From positions 124,001-188,000 of the forward strand of contig NZ_JANUDX010000001.1 of assembly GCF_024810105.1 (NCBI RefSeq): 64,000 bases of DNA, in the 5' to 3' direction. The position numbers and the translations under genes are program-made. This document shows positions 9,872-16,918 of the stretch, one piece after another. Position 1 is the stretch's first letter, and the number at the start of each line of letters is the position of its first letter. The DNA comes from Stenotrophomonas sp. BIGb0135. GTDB lineage: Bacteria > Pseudomonadota > Gammaproteobacteria > Xanthomonadales > Xanthomonadaceae. The notes under the pieces are model-generated. The model was not told the origin of the DNA. It was given only the letters and a program-made list of their open reading frames with translations, and did no database searches.

Positions 9872-10267
9872 TTATTGGCCCGTGATGGCGGTGAGCATGG
9901 AGCGCACCTTGGATTCGACGAAGCTGAGCGAGGCGCGGTATTCCAGCGCGGCGCGGCCGTAGGCGGCCCGTTCGGCGTCGGGGTCGACGGTGTTGCCGTC
10001 GATGCTGGGCTGCACGCCTTCCTTGGTGATCTGGAAGGGGTTGAGGCCGCCGCCGATGGCGTAATGCTGCTCGTTGGTGGTTTTCATCAGGCCATTGCTG
10101 TCCAGGCCCTGGGCATTGCGCAGGGCGGCATCGAAGTCGAGGTCCTGGGCCTTGTAGCCGGGGGTGTCGGCATTGCTCAGGTTGCTGGCGATGAGCTTCA
10201 TCCGCTGCTCGCGCAACGGCATGGCCTGGGCATGGACCCCCAGATAGTCGGAAATCAGATTGGGCAT
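9872..10267 (-). CDS. flgB: Flagellar basal-body rod protein FlgB
   Basis: FlgB is a proximal rod subunit and the first gene of the long flg operon. The 131-residue product starts MPNLISDYLGVHAQAM and contains RMKLIASNLSNADTPGYKAQ. The ATG at 10267 is chosen because a GGGAG ribosome site lies 7 bases upstream and a sigma-54 promoter ends about 33 bases upstream. The frame is open further 5' but that part would lie upstream of the promoter. Confidence 0.94.
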   Translation of the reverse strand: MPNLISDYLGVHAQAMPLREQRMKLIASNLSNADTPGYKAQDLDFDAALRNAQGLDSNGLMKTTNEQHYAIGGGLNPFQITKEGVQPSIDGNTVDPDAERAAYGRAALEYRASLSFVESKVRSMLTAITGQ

Positions 10268-10299
10268 GGCACGCTCCCACGGGACGATGGTGGGAGTGG

Positions 10300-10315
10300 T
10301 GCAAGGGCTGTGCCA
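10300..10315 (-). promoter_or_regulatory. Sigma-54 promoter of the flgB operon
   Basis: On the minus strand the sequence TGGCACAGCCCTTGCA matches the RpoN consensus TGGCAC-N5-TTGCA exactly. It lies 33 bp before the flgB ATG, which places the expected start of transcription about 20 nt upstream of the gene. It is the best promoter match in the window and probably drives flgB to flgL. Confidence 0.88.
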
Positions 10316-10405
10316 GTCTGCGATTTGCCGCCACGCCTGCCGCCACCGACCCTCGCCAGGACACGCTTGCGTCGTCGGACAGGAAGCCCACAGCCTGCGG
10401 AGGGG

Positions 10406-10428
10406 GTAGAGCCGACCGTTGGTCGGCT
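10406..10428 (+). repeat. Single SMAG-type REP palindrome
   Basis: A 23-bp element starts with GTAGAGCC and folds through GCCGACC / GGTCGGC around a TT centre. It matches the GTAG-headed SMAG elements of Stenotrophomonas. It lies in the gap between flgB and cheV. The stretch from 10429 to 10587 shows no gene or other motif. Confidence 0.85.
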
Positions 10429-10587
10429 GAAGCCCCATGAACCCCAACGTTCAAGCACACCCACCGGCCGAGCGCCCTGAACCCCTGCCGGGACACGCCG
10501 TGAACCCCGCTCCGCGCCCCGGCCCGGCTGCTGGCGGCTGCGCGTTGGAAGCGCCGGGCCATCCCAGGCTGAACCACCGCCGCGCCC

Positions 10588-10616
10588 ACAAAAAAGCCCA
10601 GCGGAGCGCTGGGCTT
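10588..10616 (-). terminator. Rho-independent terminator after cheV
   Basis: On the minus strand AAGCCCAGCG / CGCTGGGC forms a stem with a three-base loop followed by TTTTTT. It lies downstream of the cheV stop, beyond the repeat array at 10631-10796. Confidence 0.85.
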
Positions 10617-10630
10617 GATGAACCGACAAA

Positions 10631-10796
10631 GCCGAGCCATGCCCGGCTGCGCCTGGACACCGGTAGAGCCGAGCCATGCTCGGCTGCTCCTGGACACGGG
10701 TAGAGCCGAGCCATGCCCGGCTGCTCCTGGACACGGGTAGAGCCGAGCCATGCCCGGCTGCGCCTGGACACCGGTAGAGCCGAGCCATGCTCGGCT
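10631..10796 (+). repeat. Tandem SMAG-type array with 37-bp period
   Basis: Four complete GTAG-headed palindromes start at 10663, 10700, 10737 and 10774, exactly 37 bp apart. A headless copy lies at 10631-10648. The stem is GCCGAGC / GCTCGGC or GCCCGGC around CAT, and the spacer (about TGCTCCTGGACACGG) is repeated too. The array lies between the cheV stop and its terminator, so it is probably transcribed in the cheV 3' untranslated region. Confidence 0.88.
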
Positions 10797-10889
10797 GCTC
10801 CTACTCAACGCTCACAAGATAACCAGGGCGCCGCCCCATCCACCCCGTCCCACAAACGGTATGCCAACCGCCGCTACTCACCCGGACAA

Positions 10890-11840
10890 TCAGGCCGCCA
10901 GCGCCACCTTCCGCAACCGGTCCAGCACGAAATCGGCCAACTCATGCGGCGAATACTTGGCCACGAACGCGTTGGCGCCCACCCGCTCGACCATCGCGTT
11001 GTTGAACACGCCCGACAGCGAGGTGTGCAGCAGCACGTACAGCCCCGCCAGGCCCGGGTGGCGACGGATTTCCGTCGTCAGCGTGTAACCGTCCATCGCC
11101 GGCATCTCGATGTCCGAGATCACCATCGCGTAGCGCTCGGCCGGGTTCTCGCCCGAGGCATGGATCTGCAGCAGGTGGTCCAGCGCCTGCTTGCCGTCCG
11201 ACAGCAGGGTCGCCCCCACCCCCAACTGGTCCAGCACGCTGCGGATCTGCTGACGGGCCACCCGCGAGTCGTCCACCACCAGCACCTGCAGCTGCGGCCC
11301 ATCCGTGGGCAGCGCCTGCGCCAGGGACGGGTCCAGCACTGCCTCGCCACGCACCTGCGCGATATCGGCCAGCACGCTTTCCACGTCGATCACCTGGATC
11401 AACTCGCCCTGGAACCGCGTCACCGCAGTCAGATAGCTCGATTCGGCGCCCAGTTCCGGCGGCGGGTGGATATCCTCCACCGCGATGTTGACGATGCGTT
11501 CCACCCCGCTCACCAGGAAGCCCTGGATCGACCGGTTGAACTCGGTCACCACCAGGTAGCCCGGCGCCTTGTCGGCGTTCGGTTCGCGTTCGGGGTGGCC
11601 GATCGCCAGCCCAAGGTCCAGCACCGGCACCGAGCGGCCACGCACATCGGCCACGCCGGCGAACTGGCTGGGCAGCCCGGGCACCTGGAACAGGTCCGGG
11701 CGGCGCAGGACTTCCTGCACCTTGAACACATTCACGCCAAAAAGCTGGCGTCCGCCGAGCCGGAACAGCAGCAGGGCCAGACGATTGTGGCCGGCCAGGC
11801 GCGTACGCTGGTCGATGCGGTTGAGCAGGTCATGTGACAT
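10890..11840 (-). CDS. cheV: Chemotaxis coupling/response protein CheV
   Basis: CheV joins chemoreceptors to CheA like CheW and is tuned by phosphorylation of its receiver. The 316-residue protein has a CheW-like domain (about residues 20-160; LFGVNVFKVQEVLRRPDL and VPVLDLGLAIG). A REC domain follows (about 185-310) with VLVVDDSRVARQQI and the phosphoacceptor Asp in MVISDIEMPAMDG. The ATG at 11840 (MSHDLLNRIDQRTRL) is the usual CheV start; the open frame continues upstream over flgA and is ignored there. It is divergent from flgA. Confidence 0.94.
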   Translation of the reverse strand: MSHDLLNRIDQRTRLAGHNRLALLLFRLGGRQLFGVNVFKVQEVLRRPDLFQVPGLPSQFAGVADVRGRSVPVLDLGLAIGHPEREPNADKAPGYLVVTEFNRSIQGFLVSGVERIVNIAVEDIHPPPELGAESSYLTAVTRFQGELIQVIDVESVLADIAQVRGEAVLDPSLAQALPTDGPQLQVLVVDDSRVARQQIRSVLDQLGVGATLLSDGKQALDHLLQIHASGENPAERYAMVISDIEMPAMDGYTLTTEIRRHPGLAGLYVLLHTSLSGVFNNAMVERVGANAFVAKYSPHELADFVLDRLRKVALAA

Positions 11841-11894
11841 GGGAGTGGTATCGGCGCCAGCCCCGCCGACTTGAGCGCGCCGCCGCGCCGATTC

Positions 11895-11910
11895 CGGCAC
11901 GGCCCTTGCA
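11895..11910 (+). promoter_or_regulatory. Sigma-54 promoter of flgA
   Basis: CGGCACGGCCCTTGCA matches the RpoN consensus except for the first base. It sits 36 bp upstream of the flgA ATG, which has GGAG 5 bases before it. This arrangement supports the start at 11946 rather than an upstream in-frame codon. Confidence 0.82.
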
Positions 11911-11945
11911 GGACGCTGCACATGTGCCTTGCCCGTGGAGTCGCC

Positions 11946-12596
11946 ATGCGTTGGATCATCCTTGCCGTGTTCGCCCTGGCCACGCTGCCCGCGTCCGCCG
12001 CCGGCGGTTGGCAGCCGGTGGACAGCATCCGCGCCGCCGCGCTGTCTACCCTGCCGGCCGGGACCGAGGGCGACACCACCCTGGATTCCGCGCTGCGCCT
12101 GCCGGCCTGCGGCCAGGGCTTGCGTGCCCAGCCCACCGGCACCAGCACCGTGGAAGTCAGCTGCCCGGATGCCGGCGGCTGGCGCCTGTTCGTTCCGGTC
12201 AAGGTGCGCCGCAACCAGACCGTACTCATCCTCAACCGGGGCATCAGCGCTGGAGAAACCCTGGCCGCCGCCGATATCACCACTGCCCAGCGTGACGTGG
12301 CCCGTATCGCCGGCGCCGCGCTGGCCGATCCGGCCGCCGCGGTCGGGCGGGTGGCCCGGCGTACACTCAGTGCCGGCAGCCTGCTCTCGGCCAACGACCT
12401 GGTCGCCCAGCGCCTCGTGCGCCGTGGCGACAACGTGGCGCTGGTGTCGCGGTTGGGGGGCGTGGAGGTGCGGGTCGCGGGCAAGGCCATGGCCGACGCC
12501 GGCGAGAACGAGCGGGTGTCGGTGGAAAATCTGTCCTCGCGGAAGATCGTCCAGGGCACCGTGGCCGCCAACGGCGACGTTTTTGTGACGCGTTGA
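11946..12596 (+). CDS. flgA: Flagellar P-ring assembly chaperone FlgA
   Basis: FlgA is the periplasmic chaperone for P-ring (FlgI) assembly. The 216-residue product has a signal peptide (MRWIILAVFALATLPASA). The C-terminal SAF-type domain, about residues 85-215, contains VLILNRGISAGETLAAADIT and ends ENLSSRKIVQGTVAANGDVF. The start is set by the signal peptide, the GGAG site and the upstream sigma-54 site. It is followed by flgM, which has its own promoter. Confidence 0.94.
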   Translation: MRWIILAVFALATLPASAAGGWQPVDSIRAAALSTLPAGTEGDTTLDSALRLPACGQGLRAQPTGTSTVEVSCPDAGGWRLFVPVKVRRNQTVLILNRGISAGETLAAADITTAQRDVARIAGAALADPAAAVGRVARRTLSAGSLLSANDLVAQRLVRRGDNVALVSRLGGVEVRVAGKAMADAGENERVSVENLSSRKIVQGTVAANGDVFVTR

Positions 12597-12647
12597 GCAC
12601 AATGCTGAACCCGCGGCGGAATGTGCCAAAAAAACCGCAGAATCCCC

Positions 12648-12674
12648 TAAAGATGGCGGTCTCCATGCCGTTAT
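12648..12674 (+). promoter_or_regulatory. Sigma-28 (FliA) promoter of flgM
   Basis: TAAAGATG, an 11-bp spacer and GCCGTTAT closely match the FliA consensus TAAAGTTT-N11-GCCGATAA. The site ends 31 bp before the flgM ATG. FliA control of its own anti-sigma factor is the classical feedback arrangement. Confidence 0.82.
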
Positions 12675-12705
12675 CCCTTGTGAACCGTACTTCCAGGACA
12701 ACTCC

Positions 12706-13008
12706 ATGAGCCAGAAAATCGACGGCAACCTGCAGGCCACCGCCCATCTGCGCAGTGTCGCGCTTGGCAGCAAGCCGGCCGCCAGCGCCGATTCCCCGAC
12801 GCGTCCGGTGGAAGCCGCCGACAGCCTGCGCCTGACCGGTGAAGCCACCAGCCTGCAGGCCCTGCAGCGCGAACTGAACAGCGCCCCGGCGATCGACGCC
12901 GGCCGCGTGCAGGCCGTGCGTGAGTCGCTGCAGAACGGCACCTACAAGATCAATCCCGATGCGATCGCCTCGCGCATGCTCGAGCTGGACCAGCAGCTGC
13001 AGGGATGA
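12706..13008 (+). CDS. flgM: Anti-sigma-28 factor FlgM
   Basis: FlgM binds and inhibits FliA until the hook is complete and FlgM is exported. The 100-residue protein is small and polar. Its C-terminal sigma-binding part (VQAVRESLQNGTYKINPDAI, then ASRMLELD) is the conserved FlgM signature. An AGGA site lies 7 bases before the ATG. The stop overlaps the flgN start as ATGA. Confidence 0.94.
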   Translation: MSQKIDGNLQATAHLRSVALGSKPAASADSPTRPVEAADSLRLTGEATSLQALQRELNSAPAIDAGRVQAVRESLQNGTYKINPDAIASRMLELDQQLQG

Positions 13009-13343
13009 AACTGGCGATGAGCGAGCCATTGCAGCGCCTCAGCGATGCCTTGGACGTCGAACGCCAGGCATTGGTCGAGCATGACGTGCAGGCCCTGATC
13101 CGGGCCACCGGCGCCAAGCTCGAGGCGCTGCGCGCGCTCGAGACCGTGCCGCCGGTCGGGCAGGGCGAGCGCCTGCAGGAACTGGCCGAGCGCAACCGCG
13201 CCAATGGCGTGCTGCTGTCGCGCCGCCGCCGCGAGGTCAACTGGGCCCTGCGCCAGCTCGGCCGCAGCGAAGACGCCTCGTCCTACGACGCCAAGGGCCA
13301 GTCCAGCACGCTGCATACCCGCCGGCCGCTCGCCGTCGCCTGA
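13005..13343 (+). CDS. flgN: Flagellar export chaperone FlgN
   Basis: FlgN escorts FlgK and FlgL to the export gate. The 112-residue helical protein (LQRLSDALDVERQALVEHDV, then RLQELAERNRANGVLLSRRR) matches FlgN in length, pattern and position. It overlaps flgM by four bases, and its cargo is encoded at the left end of the window. Confidence 0.88.
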   Translation: MKLAMSEPLQRLSDALDVERQALVEHDVQALIRATGAKLEALRALETVPPVGQGERLQELAERNRANGVLLSRRRREVNWALRQLGRSEDASSYDAKGQSSTLHTRRPLAVA

Positions 13344-13430
13344 TCCGGCCCGCGCGGGCCGCGAACGCGTCCGCGGGCTTCCGTCGCGCAGGCCAACGCG
13401 TATATTGGGCGCCTGTTTCGACTGCCCGAT

Positions 13431-14660
13431 GTGACCGTGACCGCTTCTTCCAACCTCGTCACCGCACCGCTGCCCCCGCAGCCGGTCCTGCTCGCCCTGT
13501 TCGAGCGTGTCAACGAAGGCATGCTGCTGTTCCGCGAGGATGGCAGCGTGGCCCTGGCCAATGCGGCCGTCAGTGAGATGCTCGGCCAGGCCGAGAACGC
13601 CGCCGGGCTGGGGGCGGCGCAATGGCTGCACCAGCTGCTGCCACCGGACGCGCTGGAGCACGCACGCCTGCATGGCCACTGGAACGGCAGCCTGCCGGTC
13701 GGCGAGCGCATGGTCATCGCCCACCTGTACCAGCACGAAGAAGCCGGCCAGCGCCATTACCTGGCCCTGTTCCGCCGCATCGAAGGCCAGGAAGACTACG
13801 AACGCGAGCTGCAGCAGCGCCATGCCGAGCTGCGCCAGGCCTACCTGCGCCTCAACGGCACCCAGGAGAAGCTGCTCCAGTCCGAGAAAATGGCCTCCAT
13901 CGGCCAGCTTGCCGCCGGCGTGGCGCACGAGATCAACAACCCCATCGGCTACGTGCACTCCAACCTGGGCAGCCTGCAGGAATACCTGCGCAGCCTGTTC
14001 ACCGTGATCGAGGCTTACGAACGCGCCCTGCGCGCCCCCGATCCGAAGGCGCTGATCCCGGAGATCGACGACATCCGCAACCGCTTCGACATCGATTTCA
14101 TCAGCCGCGACCTGCCGCAGCTGATGGCCGAGTCGCGCGAAGGCATCGAGCGGGTCACCCGGATCGTGCGCGACCTCAAGGACTTCTCCTATTCCGGCCG
14201 CGATGAGTCCTGGAAGCTGGTCGACCTGCATTCCGGTCTCGAATCGACCATCAACATCATCTGGAACGAGCTCAAGTACAAGGTCACCCTGCAGCGCGAG
14301 TTCGGCCAGCTGCCGCTGGTGGAATGCCTGCCGTCCGAGCTCAACCAGGTCTACATGAACCTGCTGCTCAACGCCGGCCACGCCATCGCCGAGCGCGGCA
14401 CGATCACCGTGCGCACCGGCGTGGATGGCGACCACGTGTGGGTGGAGTTCGAAGACACCGGCGGCGGCATCTCGCCGGACCTGCGCCAGCGCATCTTCGA
14501 CCCGTTCTTCACCACCAAGCCGGTCGGCAGCGGCACCGGTCTCGGTCTGTCGATTTCCTACAGCATCGTCAACAAGCACCACGGCCGCATCGACCTGGAC
14601 AGCACCCCCGGCGTAGGCTCCAGGTTCCGCCTGGTACTCCCGATCAAGCAGCCGCGCTGA
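13431..14660 (+). CDS. Soluble PAS-domain sensor histidine kinase (RavA-like)
   Basis: This 409-residue kinase has no membrane segment. A PAS domain spans about residues 18-115. A linker coiled coil (about 120-155) precedes the HisKA motif with phosphoacceptor His166 in [12 protein letters not shown]. The HATPase domain carries EDTGGGIS and [15 protein letters not shown]. The start is a GTG at 13431. It stands alone on the plus strand, facing the RavR-like gene across a repeat array. In Xanthomonas a kinase of this kind (RavA) works with the GGDEF-EAL regulator RavR; that partnership here is inferred from position and domains only. Confidence 0.85.
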   Translation: MTVTASSNLVTAPLPPQPVLLALFERVNEGMLLFREDGSVALANAAVSEMLGQAENAAGLGAAQWLHQLLPPDALEHARLHGHWNGSLPVGERMVIAHLYQHEEAGQRHYLALFRRIEGQEDYERELQQRHAELRQAYLRLNGTQEKLLQSEKMASIGQLAAGVAHEINNPIGYVHSNLGSLQEYLRSLFTVIEAYERALRAPDPKALIPEIDDIRNRFDIDFISRDLPQLMAESREGIERVTRIVRDLKDFSYSGRDESWKLVDLHSGLESTINIIWNELKYKVTLQREFGQLPLVECLPSELNQVYMNLLLNAGHAIAERGTITVRTGVDGDHVWVEFEDTGGGISPDLRQRIFDPFFTTKPVGSGTGLGLSISYSIVNKHHGRIDLDSTPGVGSRFRLVLPIKQPR

Positions 14661-14671
14661 CCACCCACGCG

Positions 14672-15144
14672 GTAGAGCCGACCGCTGGTCGGCTGCGGTG
14701 CCACGCCGGCTGCCACGGCACCACAATTTCGTAGAGCCGACCGTTGGTCGGCTGCCGTGACACGTCGGCCGCCATGGCACGACAATTTTCGTAGAGCCGA
14801 CCGTTGGTCGGCTGCCGTGCCACGTCGGCTGCCATGGCACGACGATTTTGGTAGAGCCGACCGTTGGTCGGCTGCCGTGACACGTCGGCCGCCATGGCGC
14901 CTCGGTTGAGAGCAGCCGACCAACGGTCGGCTCTACGGGCCTCGCCGGCGAACCTCGCGGGCATGGCATGGCGCCACGCATCCGCACGCCGCATTGTCGT
15001 CGCGCCGACCGCTGGTCGGCCGCCGTGCAACGTCGGCTGCCACGGCACGACAATTTTCGTAGAGCCGACCGTTGGTCGGCTTCCGTGACATGTCGGCTGC
15101 GGTGGCACCTCGGTTGAGAGCAGCCGACCAACGGTCGGCTCTAC
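14672..15144. repeat. SMAG-type array, partly tandem with 60-bp period
   Basis: GTAG-headed palindromes with the GCCGACC / GGTCGGC stem start at 14672, 14731, 14791 and 14851. The last three are spaced exactly 60 bp apart and share a conserved 37-bp spacer that includes CACGTCGGC and CCATGGCACGAC. A headless copy lies at 15002 and another full copy at 15059. Inverted copies lie at 14914-14936 and 15122-15144, each preceded by the same CTCGGTTGAG. The array fills the gap between two convergent signalling genes and may act as a bidirectional terminator. Confidence 0.88.
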
Positions 15145-15158
15145 GGCAATCGCGTGGG

Positions 15159-16916
15159 TCAGTCGTCGTCCGCGGCCGGCAGCGCCACCGGCGGTGCCGT
15201 ATTCGCCCGCCGCTGTTCCTCGTGCGTGCGGAACGCCTGGTGGATGTGCTTGCGCAGTTCGTCGTCGTTCCATGGTTTGGTCAGGAACCGGTAGATCGCG
15301 CCGCGGTTGATCGCATCGGTCACGGTGTTCAGATCGGTGTAGCCGGACAGCACCAGCCGGATCGTGTCCGGGTAGAGCATCTTCACCCGGCCCAGGAACT
15401 CGGTGCCGCTCATGTCGCTCATGCGCTGGTCGGACAGGATCACCTGCACGTCGTTGATCGCCAGCAGGTCGAACGCATCGCGCACGTTGCCCGCCGCGAG
15501 GATCCGGTAGCCATCGCGGCGGAATAGCCGCACCAGCGAGCGCAGCACGTTTTCCTCATCGTCCAGCAGCAGCAGGGTGCGGTCCGGGCGCGTCTCGGCG
15601 AAGGCTTCCGGGCGCAGGTAACGCCGGCGCAGGGTCATCCCGGCCGCATCGGCCGACATCGGCTCGCCAAACAGATAGCCCTGGAACACATCGCAGTCGT
15701 TGCGCCGCAGGAAACCCAGTTGCGCCTGCGATTCCACGCCATTGGCAATCACCGTCATGCCCAGCTGGTGGCCCATGGCGATGATCGCGCGCGCGATCGC
15801 CGCCTCGCGGTTGCCGGCCGGCGCGCTCTTGATGAAGCTGCGGTCGATCTTCAGCTTGTCCACCGGGTAGCGCACCAGCGCGCTCAGGCTGGAGTCGCCG
15901 GTGCCGAAGTTGTCCAAGCTCAGGCTGATGCCTTCGTTGCGCAGGTTGACCAGCGTTTCATGCACGAAGTTGACGTTGTTGGTCAGCGCGCTTTCGTTGA
16001 TCTCCAGCGTCAGCATCTGCGCCGGCACGCCGGCGGCCTGCATCAGCGACATCACCTCGGCGAAGAAGTTCGGGCGCAGCAGCTGCAGGGTGGAGACGTT
16101 GACGGCGATGGTGAAGTCGTCGAACCCTTGGTCGCGCCACAGCCGCGCCTGCTTCAACGCGCCTTCCAGCACCCAGGTGCCGATCTGCACGATGATGCCC
16201 AGGCGCTCGGCGGTGCGCATGAAACGCTCCGGCACCAGCATGCCCAGCGTCGGCGACTGCCAGCGCAGCAGCGCTTCCATGCCCACCACGTGGCCGTCGC
16301 GCGCGCTCACCAGCGGCTGGTAGCGCAGCTTCAATTCGCCGTTGGGAATGGCATCCACGATCTGCCGGGCGATGATGCTCTCGCTGTGCGCGCTTGACGG
16401 GGTATCCACCGCGTGGATGCGCACCGCGTTGCCGCCTTCGCGGGCGGCCTGGTGCAGCGCGTCTTCGGCATGGTCGAGCAGCCGCGAGGTGTCGCTGGCG
16501 TGTTCCGGGCACAGGCTCACGCCCAGCTTGCCGGTCATGAACAGCGTATAGGGCAGCACCGACAGCGGCAGTTCCAGCTGCTGGCGGATCTCCTCGGCGA
16601 GGTCTTCGGGCAGCGGCATGTCGGCGCTGCGCGGCACCGCCAGCAGGAACTCATCGCTGCCATGCCGCCACAGCTTGCCGCGCCCGCGCAGGTGGTGCTG
16701 CAGGCGCTGGGCGACCAGCACCAGGGCCTGGTCGCCCACTTCGGCACTCATGTTCTCGTTGACCGAGGCGAAATGGTCGATGTCCACGTGCATCAGCATC
16801 AGCGGGGTGCCACCGGAGGCGGCGTCGCTGACCATGGCCTGCAGCTCGGGATTGCCGGCCCCCAGGCGCGGCGGCGCATCCTCGATGCTGACCAGGGGCA
16901 GGGAAGGGTTCCACAT
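15159..16916 (-). CDS. ravR: GGDEF-EAL-REC response regulator (RavR-like)
   Basis: This is a cyclic-di-GMP turnover regulator controlled by phosphorylation. The 585-residue order is a GGDEF-like domain (about 30-170), an EAL domain (about 190-430) and a C-terminal receiver (about 445-560; LLLLDDEENVLRSL, Asp in VILSDQRMSDMSG). The cyclase motif is degenerate (GSDEF) and the RxxD inhibitory site is absent. EAL is present (GMEALLRW) with NVS and LEINES, but DDFGTG is DNFGTG and AEGVE is ANGVE. The domain order and the place in the flagellar locus resemble Xanthomonas RavR; the symbol is given on that basis. It starts 2 bp after the multi-PAS kinase gene, so the pair is surely one operon. Confidence 0.85.
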   Translation of the reverse strand: MWNPSLPLVSIEDAPPRLGAGNPELQAMVSDAASGGTPLMLMHVDIDHFASVNENMSAEVGDQALVLVAQRLQHHLRGRGKLWRHGSDEFLLAVPRSADMPLPEDLAEEIRQQLELPLSVLPYTLFMTGKLGVSLCPEHASDTSRLLDHAEDALHQAAREGGNAVRIHAVDTPSSAHSESIIARQIVDAIPNGELKLRYQPLVSARDGHVVGMEALLRWQSPTLGMLVPERFMRTAERLGIIVQIGTWVLEGALKQARLWRDQGFDDFTIAVNVSTLQLLRPNFFAEVMSLMQAAGVPAQMLTLEINESALTNNVNFVHETLVNLRNEGISLSLDNFGTGDSSLSALVRYPVDKLKIDRSFIKSAPAGNREAAIARAIIAMGHQLGMTVIANGVESQAQLGFLRRNDCDVFQGYLFGEPMSADAAGMTLRRRYLRPEAFAETRPDRTLLLLDDEENVLRSLVRLFRRDGYRILAAGNVRDAFDLLAINDVQVILSDQRMSDMSGTEFLGRVKMLYPDTIRLVLSGYTDLNTVTDAINRGAIYRFLTKPWNDDELRKHIHQAFRTHEEQRRANTAPPVALPAADDD

Positions 16917-16918
16917 GT

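Noticed and set aside
10267..10296. CTCCCAC/GTGGGAG hairpin that would mask the flgB ribosome site.
   Set aside because: The predicted sigma-54 start (about 10290) removes most of the outer arm from the transcript.
10255..10788. Repeated peptides containing MARLYRCPGAAGHGSAL on the minus strand near cheV, and like frames at 22.1-22.8 kb.
   Set aside because: They are translations of SMAG arrays, not genes.
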